Source: Sinorhizobium americanum
GTDB lineage: Bacteria; Pseudomonadota; Alphaproteobacteria; Rhizobiales; Rhizobiaceae
NCBI RefSeq assembly: GCF_001651855.1
Contig: NZ_LNQC01000049.1
Coordinates: forward strand, 1 to 64,000
DNA: 64,000 nucleotides
Direction of reading: 5' to 3'
The notes beneath the pieces are model-generated. The model did no database searches and was not told the DNA's origin. It saw only the letters and a list, made by a program, of their open reading frames with translations. A program made the translations under genes and the position numbers. Positions 16,756-25,516 of this stretch are shown here, in pieces. The stretch's first letter is position 1. Each line of letters opens with the position of its first letter.

Positions 16756-17072
16756 AACTCGAATTAGCCGCATCTCAACTGGAATCCTTGGGCAATCCAA
16801 CGCGACTGCGCCTATATCGGGCGCTGGTGCGGGCGGGCGTCGATGGCCTTCCGGTCGGAGGCCTTCAGCAGAAACTCAACATTCCGGCGAGCACGCTTTC
16901 GCACCATTGTCGCAAGCTGATCGACGCCGGACTTGTGACGCAGGAACGAAACGGGACGACGCTGATCTGCCGTGCCAACTACAAGGCGATGTCGTCGCTC
17001 ATCGGCTATCTTGCCGACGAGTGCTGCGCCGATGGGGCATGCGAGGAACGCAGGGAGACGGCCGAGGCCTGA
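16740..17072 (+). CDS. arsR: Second ArsR-family repressor
   Basis: 110 residues from the first ATG, 106 from the internal ATG at 16752; neither has a clear ribosome-binding site. The winged helix contains PASTLSHHCRKLIDAGLV. The C-terminal helix carries DECCADGACEER, a three-cysteine As(III) site like that of the other ArsR at 9041-9394, but overall sequence differs. It is followed by a flavoprotein and MFS exporter and probably controls them. The short leader and the promoter position raise the possibility of leaderless translation from 16752. Confidence 0.92.
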   Translation: MNISMKLELAASQLESLGNPTRLRLYRALVRAGVDGLPVGGLQQKLNIPASTLSHHCRKLIDAGLVTQERNGTTLICRANYKAMSSLIGYLADECCADGACEERRETAEA

Positions 17073-17126
17073 TCCTTTTTTTGACTAGTAATTTCGATAA
17101 AACCAGAAGTATGGAAGGACTTGAAC

Positions 17127-18536
17127 ATGTACCACTACTCCGAGCTTCCGGTCGCAGTGATCGGCGCGGGGCCGGTCGGACTCGCCGCGGCCGCCCACCT
17201 CCTCCAACGCGGGCTGCAGCCGGTCGTATTCGAGCGCGGAAATGGGCCCGGCTCCTCGCTGGTCGATTGGGGCCATGTTCGCGTGTTTTCTCCCTGGCGG
17301 TACGTCTTCGACAAGGCCGCCCTGGAACTCCTTGAAGAGAGCGGCTGGAGCCAGCCCGATCCGGACGCCCTTCCGACCGGATCGGAGATCGTGCAGCAGT
17401 ATCTGATCCCGCTCGCCCGTCTGGTGGCGCGGTACACCAAGTACGGCACGACCGTTCATTCGATCGCCCGTCTCGGGCTCGACAAGGTCTCCAACGAAGA
17501 TCGCGACCGCGCCCCGTTCGTGGTTCGCTACCGGGACGAAGCAGGAGCGGAAAGGCGTCTCACGGCGCGGGCGGTGCTGGACGCCTCCGGAACTTGGCTC
17601 CGGCCCAATCCTATCGGTGTCGATGGGCTTCCGGTACCAGGCGAATCCTTGGCGGGTGACCGGATAAGCTACGGCATCCCGGACGTGCTGGGGCGCGAGC
17701 GCGAGCGCTACGCCGGGAATGACGTGCTGGTGATCGGAAGCGGTCACTCGGCCATAAATACAGTGTTGTCACTGCTCGACCTTCAGAGGGAGCATCCGAA
17801 AACGTCGGTCACCTGGGCGCTGAGACGCAACAAGATCGACAAGCTGCTTGGTGGAGGCCTGAACGACCAACTGCCCGCCCGTGGCGCGCTCGGCCTGGCG
17901 GCCAAGAACGCCATTGAAAGCGGCCGCCTGAAGCTGTTGGCACCATTCTCCGTCGAATCCATCGCTCCCAGGGGAGAAACCCTCGAGGTCAAAGCATTGG
18001 TGGGCGGCCGACCCGAGTCGCTCAATGTGAACCGTGTCGTCGTCGCGACAGGATTCCGCCCGGATCTGGAGATGTTGAGCGAATTACGCATCGATCTGGA
18101 CGTCGCCGTCGAGTCGCCGCGCCGGCTCGCCCCGATGATCGATCCGAACTTGCATTCCTGCGGTACCGTGCCTCCGCATGGCGTCGAAGAGCTTGGCCAT
18201 CCCGAACGCGACTTCTTCATCGTCGGTTCGAAGTCGTATGGCCGCGCGCCGACGTTCCTCATGGCAACGGGCTACGAGCAGGTGCGCTCCGTAGTCGCCG
18301 AGCTGGCGGGCGATCATGTCGCTGCGCGCCAGGTCGAGCTCGTGCTTCCTGAAACCGGGGTGTGCAGCGTGACACTGCCCGGTCTCTCGGGCGCGCCAAC
18401 GGGAGGCTGCTGCGGTGGCCCTGCTCCGGTCGAGGTCGACGCTTGCTGTGTCGCTGACGCGGGGGCCAAGTCAGAAGGCAAATCTGGTTGCGGTTGCGGC
18501 GCTAGCCAGAAATCAGAAGCGGAAACTGCCGCATGA
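17127..18536 (+). CDS. FAD/NAD(P)-dependent oxidoreductase with cysteine-rich tail, arsenic-associated
   Basis: 469 residues. An N-terminal FAD dinucleotide fold (AVIGAGPVGLAAAAHLLQRG), an internal NADPH fold (VLVIGSGHSAINTV, about 200-213) and VVVATGFRPDLEML give the layout of flavin monooxygenases and thioredoxin-reductase-like enzymes. The last 50 residues contain GGCCGG, DACC and GCGCG, seven cysteines that look like a metalloid-binding tail. It sits between an arsR and a coupled MFS gene, so oxidation or reduction of an arsenical before export is likely, but the substrate is unknown. Start at the ATG at 17127; a TTG lies 6 bases upstream. Confidence 0.85.
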   Translation: MYHYSELPVAVIGAGPVGLAAAAHLLQRGLQPVVFERGNGPGSSLVDWGHVRVFSPWRYVFDKAALELLEESGWSQPDPDALPTGSEIVQQYLIPLARLVARYTKYGTTVHSIARLGLDKVSNEDRDRAPFVVRYRDEAGAERRLTARAVLDASGTWLRPNPIGVDGLPVPGESLAGDRISYGIPDVLGRERERYAGNDVLVIGSGHSAINTVLSLLDLQREHPKTSVTWALRRNKIDKLLGGGLNDQLPARGALGLAAKNAIESGRLKLLAPFSVESIAPRGETLEVKALVGGRPESLNVNRVVVATGFRPDLEMLSELRIDLDVAVESPRRLAPMIDPNLHSCGTVPPHGVEELGHPERDFFIVGSKSYGRAPTFLMATGYEQVRSVVAELAGDHVAARQVELVLPETGVCSVTLPGLSGAPTGGCCGGPAPVEVDACCVADAGAKSEGKSGCGCGASQKSEAETAA

Positions 18537-19753
18537 TTGAACCGAACGCGCCCGCACGAGTGATCTGGGCGCTCGGCGTGACCCAGATCATCGGCTACGG
18601 CACTCTGTATTATTCCTTCAGCATTCTCGCGCCAGGAATGGCGCGGGATTTCTCCATACCGCTGGATTGGCTGTTCGGCCTTTTGTCGTTGTCACTGCTG
18701 TTCGGTGGCATCATCGCTCCGAAGGCAGGAGCCTGGGCCGACCGCTTCGGTGCGGGCAGGCTCATGGTTCCGGGTTCCCTCGGTGCCGGGCTTGCCATGA
18801 CGGCGGCCGCATGTTCGCCGAATGCGATCGCGTTCGGCATCTCATTGGTGCTGATGGAGGTGGCATCAGCCTTCGTGCTCTACGGCGCGGCCTTCGCAGC
18901 AATCGTGCAGATCGGCGGACGCGGCGCCCAGCGCAGCATCACCCATCTGACGCTGATCGCAGGATTCGCTTCGACATTGTTCTGGCCCCTGACGGGGATC
19001 CTGAGCGATCAAGTCGACTGGCGAACCATCTACCTTGTCTTCGCCGCGCTGAACATCCTGGTCTGCATGCCAATTCATCTCTGGGTCGGGCGACTGCCGC
19101 GTCAGCCTGAAGCTCCGTCATGTGCTGACCAGGAGCCTCTCGCGCCCAGTGCAACTCTGCACCCACCACGAAATGGCCTGTTCATTGTGATGCTCGCTGC
19201 ATTTGCAATCGAGGGTTTGGTCCTGGCGTCCATCCTCACACACATGGTGCCGATGGTGAGTGCCCTGGGATTGGGTACTGCAGGGTTAGTGACTTCGAGT
19301 CTGTTCGGGCCGTCCCAAGTGGCAAGTCGCCTGCTGAACATGCTGTTCGGAGGGCGATTGTCCCAGACGTCTTTGGCCATCACTTCCGCCGGGTTGCTGA
19401 CGATGGGCCTGGGCGTGCTGTTCATGACCAGTCCTTGGCTGCCCGGCGTTGTCGTCTTCGCCATCCTTTTCGGCCTGGGCTCCGGTCTCGCCAGCATTGT
19501 GGGAGGCACGCTGCCGCTCGAACTGTTTGGGCGGCCAGGCTATGCGGCTCGGCTCGGTTGGGTGAGCTCTGCTCGACAATTCTCTTCCGCCCTCGCACCG
19601 TTCGCGTTCGCGTTCATCATGCAGGCACGGGGAATCAGCGAGGCAATCTTGATCGGGATCGCAACGGGTGGCGCGGCCATTGCCTTGTTTTCGCAGGTAG
19701 CTTTCCTCCACAGAAGGCCGTCGTCGTCCCCCACTGCAGTTCCAAGCAGCTAG
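18533..19753 (+). CDS. MFS transporter, probable arsenical exporter
   Basis: 406 residues with 12 predicted membrane segments and the MFS loop motif around GAWADRFGAGRLMVPG. Its ATG overlaps the flavoprotein stop (ATGA), so the two proteins are made together and probably act on one substrate. MFS exporters in arsenic islands include ArsJ and ArsK. ArsJ travels with a GAPDH gene that is absent here, and ArsK cannot be confirmed by eye, so no symbol is given. It ends 11 bases from the convergent phoB-like gene. Confidence 0.85.
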   Translation: MIEPNAPARVIWALGVTQIIGYGTLYYSFSILAPGMARDFSIPLDWLFGLLSLSLLFGGIIAPKAGAWADRFGAGRLMVPGSLGAGLAMTAAACSPNAIAFGISLVLMEVASAFVLYGAAFAAIVQIGGRGAQRSITHLTLIAGFASTLFWPLTGILSDQVDWRTIYLVFAALNILVCMPIHLWVGRLPRQPEAPSCADQEPLAPSATLHPPRNGLFIVMLAAFAIEGLVLASILTHMVPMVSALGLGTAGLVTSSLFGPSQVASRLLNMLFGGRLSQTSLAITSAGLLTMGLGVLFMTSPWLPGVVVFAILFGLGSGLASIVGGTLPLELFGRPGYAARLGWVSSARQFSSALAPFAFAFIMQARGISEAILIGIATGGAAIALFSQVAFLHRRPSSSPTAVPSS

Positions 19754-19764
19754 TATGATGCCAC

Positions 19765-20451
19765 CTAGTAGTCGCTGAGCGCGTAGCCCGCGCCCCGAAC
19801 GGTCCGGATTACTGTATCCGCCTTGCCCAGACTGATGCCTTTCCTCAGTCGGCCGATGTGGACATCGACAGCGCGTTCGTCGACGGTCGTATCATCGCCC
19901 CAGAGGGAAGCCTTGAGCTCGGAGCGCGAATAAACCCTTCCGGGCGAACTCATCAGGAATTCGAGCAGCTTGAACTCCGTCGGACCGAGCTTCACTTCGC
20001 GCTTCTGCCGATGGACTCTGCGCGCCGCCCGGTCCAGCGTGAGGTCGCCCACCTTGATCATGTGGTCGAGCAATGCGGGGTTTGAGCGTCGAAGTAGGTT
20101 CTTGACGCGTACGATGAACTCCATGATCGAGAACGGCTTTACCAGGCAGTCATCTGCTCCAGCCGAGAGACCGGCGATGCGTTCGTCCTCGCCCGCCGCA
20201 TCCACCAAGAGCACGATCGGCAAGTTGAAGGTTGCAGAACGCGTCCGGAGGCGTCGGCAAAGATCGATGCCGGTAACTCCAGGCAGAGACCACTCAAGCA
20301 CAAGGGTATCGGGGGCGCTTGCTTCTATCCGGGCCTCCGCTTCGTCTCCGCGCGTGAGTCCGTCGACCGTGAATCCCTCCTTGCGGAGATTATGCTCGAG
20401 CGTCAAACGCAGTGGCTCGTCATCCTCGACGACAAGAATTCGCGCTCCCAT
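19765..20451 (-). CDS. PhoB-like response regulator with Asp-to-Glu at the phosphorylation site
   Basis: 228 residues, clearly a paralogue of the adjacent PhoB, with a receiver and an OmpR-type winged helix (VKLGPTEFKLLEFL, IRTVRGAGYALSDY). The receiver is altered. Position 53 is Glu (VLEWSLPG), where PhoB has the phosphoacceptor Asp. Position 83 is Val instead of the conserved Thr, and Lys105 is kept. Glu can mimic phospho-Asp, so it may be constitutively active or work without PhoR. The DNA recognition helix resembles that of PhoB, suggesting Pho-box binding. Last gene of the pst-pho operon, 15 bases after phoB. Confidence 0.88.
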   Translation of the reverse strand: MGARILVVEDDEPLRLTLEHNLRKEGFTVDGLTRGDEAEARIEASAPDTLVLEWSLPGVTGIDLCRRLRTRSATFNLPIVLLVDAAGEDERIAGLSAGADDCLVKPFSIMEFIVRVKNLLRRSNPALLDHMIKVGDLTLDRAARRVHRQKREVKLGPTEFKLLEFLMSSPGRVYSRSELKASLWGDDTTVDERAVDVHIGRLRKGISLGKADTVIRTVRGAGYALSDY

Positions 20452-20466
20452 GCAGTCTTCACTCCC

Positions 20467-21153
20467 TTACTGAGTCTCCAGCGAATACCCCGCCCCGCGC
20501 ACAGTCCGGATCACATCCGGCATATTGGAGAAATTCAACGCCTTCCGCAGCCGCCCGACATGAACGTCGACCGTGCGCTCGTCCACGTAGATGTCGTGCC
20601 CCCACACGCCATCCAGGAGTTGCGCCCGCGAAAAGACCCGTCCAGGAGACACCATGAAAAACTCCAGCAGACGGAATTCCGTCGGTCCGAGCCGGACCTC
20701 TCGACTTCGACGATGGACGCGATGCGTTTCGCGGTCGAGTTCGATGTCGCCTGATTTCAGGACCGTGGAGAGGACCTCCGGCTTGGCACGCCGCAGCATC
20801 GCCTTGACGCGGGCCATCAGTTCGGGTGTCGAGAAAGGCTTGACGACGTAGTCGTCAGCGCCCGTCGAGAGCCCCCGGACCCGCTCGCTTTCCTCGCCTC
20901 GCGCCGTCAGCATGATGATCGGCAACCGCTCTGTCTCGGCCTTCTGGCGCAACCGTCTGCATAGCTCGATGCCGGACACTCCCGGCAGCATCCAGTCGAG
21001 GATCAGGAGGTCTGGAAGGCGCTCCTGCAGGCGGACTTCCGCCTCGTCGCCGCGAAGGATGGTGTCGACCTCGAAACCTTCGGCTTCGAGGTTGTAGCGA
21101 AGAAGGATGCTCAGTGCCTCCTCGTCCTCAACAACAGCTATCCTGGGTAGCAT
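20467..21153 (-). CDS. phoB: Phosphate regulon response regulator PhoB
   Basis: 228 residues with an intact receiver (E10/E11 region, phosphoacceptor Asp53 in ILDWMLPG, Thr83, Lys105) and an OmpR/PhoB winged helix (FSRAQLLDGVWG, VDVHVGRLRKAL). Activated by PhoR under phosphate limitation, it binds Pho boxes such as those upstream of pstS and phoA in this window. Work in arsenite-oxidising agrobacteria ties an aio-linked PhoB to expression of arsenite oxidase. It follows phoU by 48 bases. phoR is not in the window. Confidence 0.95.
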   Translation of the reverse strand: MLPRIAVVEDEEALSILLRYNLEAEGFEVDTILRGDEAEVRLQERLPDLLILDWMLPGVSGIELCRRLRQKAETERLPIIMLTARGEESERVRGLSTGADDYVVKPFSTPELMARVKAMLRRAKPEVLSTVLKSGDIELDRETHRVHRRSREVRLGPTEFRLLEFFMVSPGRVFSRAQLLDGVWGHDIYVDERTVDVHVGRLRKALNFSNMPDVIRTVRGAGYSLETQ

Positions 21154-21201
21154 TCAGCCAAAACTCCGTTGTGATTTGATCCTGTTGCCAGTTCGCAGGC
21201 G

Positions 21202-21912
21202 CTACTCTCCCGCGCCTACGGACGGGGTCGTGTCGTCCTTTGGACGCTCGCCTTCGGGCTGAGAACCGGTCGCCATATAATAGATCGTTTCGGCGATGTT
21301 GGTCGCATGGTCGCCGATCCGCTCGATGTTCTTGGCGCAGAAGAGCAGGTGCGTGCACGTCGTGATGTTGCGCGGATCTTCCATCATGTAGGTGAGCAGT
21401 TCGCGGAACAGCGAGGTGTAGATCGCGTCGATCTCCTCATCGCGCTCTCGGATGCTGTTCGCCTTCTCCGGCGACCGCGATGCGTAGACGTCGAGCACTT
21501 CCTTGAGCTGGACCGCAGCGAGCTCTGCCAGATGCTCGAGGCCACGCGCGAGCTTGCGCGGAACGCCAGAGCCCGCGACCGCGATGACGCGCTTGGCGGT
21601 GTTCTTACCCAGGTCGCCGACACGCTCCAGGTCGGCCGCGATCCGGATCGATCCCATGATCTCGCGAAGATCCGAAGCGACCGGCTGACGCTTGGCGATG
21701 GTGACGATCGCCTTCTCGCCGATTTGGCGCTCGGCATCGTCGAGGATCGTGTCGTCCGAAATCACCTTCTGGGCAAGCGCCAGGTCGGAGTTCACCAGAG
21801 CCCGGACGGAGTCCGCCACCATCTGCTCGGCGAGACCGCCCATCTCCGAAATCCGGCGGGTCAGATATTTCAACTCTTCATCGAAGGCGGTCGTAATGTG
21901 TGTGTGAGACAT
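21202..21912 (-). CDS. phoU: PhoU, phosphate signalling adaptor
   Basis: 236 residues of two three-helix PhoU repeats. The metal-binding-like motifs RIAADLERVGDLGKN and AKNIERIGDHATNIAE occur at matching places in the two halves. PhoU links the Pst transporter to the PhoR kinase and damps the Pho response when phosphate is plentiful. Start at MSHTHITTAFDEEL, the common rhizobial N-terminus, 43 bases after the pstB stop. Length and sequence are ordinary. Confidence 0.96.
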   Translation of the reverse strand: MSHTHITTAFDEELKYLTRRISEMGGLAEQMVADSVRALVNSDLALAQKVISDDTILDDAERQIGEKAIVTIAKRQPVASDLREIMGSIRIAADLERVGDLGKNTAKRVIAVAGSGVPRKLARGLEHLAELAAVQLKEVLDVYASRSPEKANSIRERDEEIDAIYTSLFRELLTYMMEDPRNITTCTHLLFCAKNIERIGDHATNIAETIYYMATGSQPEGERPKDDTTPSVGAGE

Positions 21913-21955
21913 CTTCTGTTCCTCGATAGGCGCGCTCTTCACAGGGTCTGGCCGA

Positions 21956-22771
21956 TCAGCCGAAGCGGCCCATGATGTAATCCTGGGTGCGCTGGTCGTC
22001 CGGATTGGTGAACATCTTGTCCGTCTCATTCTCCTCGACGAGGTTGCCGAGATGGAACATGGCGGTGCGCTGCGAGACGCGGGCCGCCTGCTGCATCGAA
22101 TGGGTCACGATGACGATGGTGAAATTCGAGCGCAGCTCGTGGATGAGTTCCTCTACCTTGGCCGTTGCGATCGGATCGAGCGCCGAGCAGGGCTCGTCCA
22201 TCAGGATCACTTCCGGACTGACGGCGACGGCGCGGGCGATGCACAGGCGCTGCTGCTGGCCCCCGGAAAGACCCGTTCCCGGCTCCTGCAGGCGGTCCTT
22301 CACCTCGTTCCACAGACCCGCCTTCTGCAGGCTGTTCTCAACGATCTCGTCCATGTCAGCCTTGTGGCGTGCAAGCCCATGGATACGCGGGCCGTATGCG
22401 ATGTTCTCATAAATGGACTTCGGGAACGGATTGGGCTTCTGGAACACCATGCCGACGCGGGCGCGCAGTTCCACCACGTCGACGGTCGGATCGTAGATGT
22501 CATCCGTATCGAGCGTGATCTTGCCGACGACGCGGCAGCCCTCGATCGTGTCGTTCATGCGGTTCAGCGTGCGCAGGAAGGTCGACTTGCCGCAGCCCGA
22601 CGGGCCGATCAGGGCCGTGACCGTGTTCTTGCGGACGTTGAGGTTCACGTCGAAGAGAGCACGCTTCTCGCCGTAGTAGACAGAGACGTCCTTTCCGACC
22701 ATTTTGAAGTTTACGGTGCTCATCTTCTTATCCAGTGCCTTTTCCACTGCTGCTTCGGACATAATGTTCAT
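21956..22771 (-). CDS. pstB: PstB, phosphate ABC transporter ATPase
   Basis: 271 residues with Walker [11 protein letters not shown]-loop [14 protein letters not shown] (the PstB signature variant), signature [14 protein letters not shown] and Walker [13 protein letters not shown]. It powers uptake of phosphate (and by mistake arsenate) through PstA/PstC. The start used is the first Met ([11 protein letters not shown]); M17 (MSTVNFKM) would also give a full domain. The gene is 12 bases after pstA. Confidence 0.97.
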   Translation of the reverse strand: MNIMSEAAVEKALDKKMSTVNFKMVGKDVSVYYGEKRALFDVNLNVRKNTVTALIGPSGCGKSTFLRTLNRMNDTIEGCRVVGKITLDTDDIYDPTVDVVELRARVGMVFQKPNPFPKSIYENIAYGPRIHGLARHKADMDEIVENSLQKAGLWNEVKDRLQEPGTGLSGGQQQRLCIARAVAVSPEVILMDEPCSALDPIATAKVEELIHELRSNFTIVIVTHSMQQAARVSQRTAMFHLGNLVEENETDKMFTNPDDQRTQDYIMGRFG

Positions 22772-22783
22772 CTCGGTTTCTCC

Positions 22784-24082
22784 CTACCAGCGGCGCTCGA
22801 AGCGCTGTCTGAGAAATATCGCGATCCCGTTCATCAGCACGAGAAATGCTAATAGAACCAAGATTGCAGCGGAGGTACGGGACACGAAGCCACGCTCCGG
22901 GCTATCCGCCCAGATGTAAATCTGTGTCGGCAGTGCGGTGGACGCCGCGAAGACACCCTCGGGCGGGCTGGTGATGAAGGCGTTCATGCCAATCAGCAGC
23001 AGCGGCGCGGTTTCACCGAGCGCTCTCGCCAGCGAGATGATCGCTCCGGTCATGACCGTCGGCATCGCGAGCGGCAGGATGTGATGGAAGATCATCTCGT
23101 GCTTCGACGCGCCGACGCCCAACGCCGCTTCGCGAATGGAGGATGGTACCGACTTCAACGAGACGCGTGTAACGATGATCAGAGTCGGCAGCGTCATCAA
23201 TGCCAACACCAAACCGCCAACGAGAGGCGCGGAACGCGGCAGGCCCATCCAGCCGAGGAATACTGCGAGACCGAGCAGACCGAACACCACGGACGGAACG
23301 GCAGCCAGGTTGTTGATGTTGACTTCGATGAGGTCGGTGATCCTGTTCTTCGGTGCGAATTCCTCGAGGTAAATTGCTGCAGCAATACCGATCGGGAAAC
23401 TGATGAGGAAACAAACCAGCAGCGACCAGAACGAGCCGGAGATTGCGCCCGCCAGACCGGCGAGTTCAGGGAAGCGGCTGTCGGCGTTGAAGAACAGGCC
23501 CCAGTTGAACGGCGTCGAGATCACGCCGTTAGCGACGAGCTGATCGTAGATCCCGATCTGCTTGTCGTTGATGCGGCGCTGGTTCTCTGGGACGTCGCGG
23601 CTGATGCCGGCCTTGGCCAACTGGTCGACCGGATCGGCCATCGGTATCGCGAAGCTGCTCTTGCCGGTCAGCTTGCTGGGGTCGGCGACGACCGCATCAC
23701 GGACCAGGAACGGCGCCGACGAGGTGAACATCTCGAAGAACTTGCGCTCTTCGCTTCTCTTCATGTCGGGCACCAGGCCGCGCAGGGCGCCGCGGACGAT
23801 ACCGCGCCAATCCGCTTCACCGATGTTTGCCGGATCCACCTTTGCCGTCGACAGAACGATCTCGACGGTAGCGACGGTCTGCGTAAAGGCCTTGTAGCCG
23901 GTGAAGCTCAGCGAACCCACCAGGATGGCAAGGAAGCCCAAGGCAAACGTGATCGCGATGATGCCGTAGATCTGCAGACGTCTGTCTGCCGCATACCGGG
24001 CTTTGCGTCTCGCCTTCATCTCATCGGAGTGCCAGTTCACTCCGGCGGGGCTGACAGTGTCAGTAATGGCTGCGCTGGACAT
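22784..24082 (-). CDS. pstA: PstA, phosphate ABC transporter permease
   Basis: 432 residues, longer than E. coli PstA because of a periplasmic N-terminal domain typical of alphaproteobacterial PstA. One membrane segment at about 36-58, then the permease core with five segments from about 210, including the EAA coupling loop (REAALGVGASKHEMIFHHI). Its ATG overlaps the pstC stop by one base (TGATG). Works with PstC as the membrane channel. Confidence 0.95.
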   Translation of the reverse strand: MSSAAITDTVSPAGVNWHSDEMKARRKARYAADRRLQIYGIIAITFALGFLAILVGSLSFTGYKAFTQTVATVEIVLSTAKVDPANIGEADWRGIVRGALRGLVPDMKRSEERKFFEMFTSSAPFLVRDAVVADPSKLTGKSSFAIPMADPVDQLAKAGISRDVPENQRRINDKQIGIYDQLVANGVISTPFNWGLFFNADSRFPELAGLAGAISGSFWSLLVCFLISFPIGIAAAIYLEEFAPKNRITDLIEVNINNLAAVPSVVFGLLGLAVFLGWMGLPRSAPLVGGLVLALMTLPTLIIVTRVSLKSVPSSIREAALGVGASKHEMIFHHILPLAMPTVMTGAIISLARALGETAPLLLIGMNAFITSPPEGVFAASTALPTQIYIWADSPERGFVSRTSAAILVLLAFLVLMNGIAIFLRQRFERRW

Positions 24083-25452
24083 CAGTATTTCTCCCGGTAC
24101 TTCCGCACGGTGCGCAGAGCGATGAGGTTCAGGATCAACGTCACGATGAAGAGGATGAGGCCGAGCGCGAAGGCTGCCAGTGTTTTCGGGTTGTCGAACT
24201 CGGAGTCGCCGATGAGCAGCGTGACGATCTGCACGGTTACCGTGGTCACCGCGTCGAACGGATTGACAGTCATCTTGGCGATAAGGCCTGCGGCCATGAC
24301 GACGATCATCGTTTCACCGACGGCGCGGCTGAGCGCCAGCAATACGCCGCCAACGATGCCGGGCAGAGCTGCCGGAAGCAGTACCTTGCGGATCGTCTCG
24401 CCCTTCGTCGCGCCAAGAGCGAAGGACCCTTCCCGCATTGCCCTCGGCACGGCCGCCAGAGCGTCGTCAGAAAGCGAGGAGATGAACGGGATGATCATCA
24501 CACCCATCACCGCGCCGGCGGCAAGAGCGCTGTTCGGAGAGGATTCGATACCCAGGCTGAGGCCGAGGTTACGCACGGCAGGCGCGACGGTAAGAACGGC
24601 GAAGAAGCCGTAAACGACCGTCGGGACGCCGGCGAGAATCTCGAGCAGCGGCTTGATCACCGCGCGGAACCGCTTGTCGGCATATTCGGTAAGATAGATC
24701 GCGGAAAGGATGCCGGTAGGGACGGCGACGATCATCGAGATCAGCGATATGACGAACGTGCCGAAAAGAACCGGAATGACGCCGAATGCTCCCTGCCCCG
24801 CCACTTGGTCGGCGCGGATGGCGATCTGCGGCTCCCAGCGCAATCCGAACAGAAACTCGGTGACCGGCACCTTCGTGAAGAACTGGAATGCCTCGAAGAC
24901 GAGCGAGGCGATGATGCCGAGCGTCGTGACGATGGCAACGAAGGACGAGAACATCATGAAATAGGTGACGGACCGCTCGACGCTGTGACGGGCACGATAG
25001 CGGTTATCGATGACGCGGTATCCGAAGAACGCGCCGACCGCCATCGTGGCGGCCACCACCGCGACCATCGCGGCGGTCGAAATCTGCTGCAGGGACTTCA
25101 GATGCACGACGGCGGCCTGGATTTCGGGCGTCGGCTCTTTGAATATGTTTCCAGCCGCGACCTGCCGGACCTCGCTCATGATGAGCGAGCGGGCCGTCGC
25201 GTCGAGGCTTTCCGAACCGGGAAAGCTGGCGATGACGAGTTGATTGATTACGCTGTTCTGCCCGACGAGCCACAACAGCAGGAAGATGAAGGCCGGCACG
25301 CCGGTCCAGATCGCCGCATTCAGGCCGTGATAGATCGGTCGAGAGTGCGTCTTTTCAGAAGCTCCGTTCTGCGTGGCGCGAGCGCGCGCAGAACCGACAA
25401 AAGTCATAACTAGCGCTGCAAGCGCCAAAGCTGCCAGCAAATATCCGGACAT
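24082..25452 (-). CDS. pstC: PstC, phosphate ABC transporter permease
   Basis: 456 residues. The N-terminal half has extra membrane segments (about 3-20, 40-58, 110-130, 155-180) before the permease core, again the longer alphaproteobacterial form. The EAA loop is REGSFALGATKGETIRKVLLP. Start at MSGYLLAALALA; a longer frame would extend into the pstS-pstC hairpin. Paired with PstA. Confidence 0.94.
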   Translation of the reverse strand: MSGYLLAALALAALVMTFVGSARARATQNGASEKTHSRPIYHGLNAAIWTGVPAFIFLLLWLVGQNSVINQLVIASFPGSESLDATARSLIMSEVRQVAAGNIFKEPTPEIQAAVVHLKSLQQISTAAMVAVVAATMAVGAFFGYRVIDNRYRARHSVERSVTYFMMFSSFVAIVTTLGIIASLVFEAFQFFTKVPVTEFLFGLRWEPQIAIRADQVAGQGAFGVIPVLFGTFVISLISMIVAVPTGILSAIYLTEYADKRFRAVIKPLLEILAGVPTVVYGFFAVLTVAPAVRNLGLSLGIESSPNSALAAGAVMGVMIIPFISSLSDDALAAVPRAMREGSFALGATKGETIRKVLLPAALPGIVGGVLLALSRAVGETMIVVMAAGLIAKMTVNPFDAVTTVTVQIVTLLIGDSEFDNPKTLAAFALGLILFIVTLILNLIALRTVRKYREKY

Positions 25453-25473
25453 GTGGCCCCCAGAAACAAAGGT

Positions 25474-25505
25474 GGGGCTGCCTACCACAAGCGGCAGCCA
25501 GCCCC
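25474..25505 (-). terminator. Intercistronic hairpin between pstS and pstC
   Basis: GGCTGCC and GGCAGCC arms, with alternative pairing of flanking GGGGCTG and CAGCCCC, form a strong stem in the 64-base gap. There is no U-run, so it more likely stabilises the pstS message or attenuates read-through than terminates fully. That would give excess binding protein over membrane parts. Confidence 0.5.
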
Positions 25506-25516
25506 AATGTCTGAAG

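Noticed and set aside
18533-19753. Naming the MFS gene arsJ
   Set aside because: ArsJ acts with a GAPDH gene making 1-arseno-3-phosphoglycerate; no GAPDH gene is in the window.
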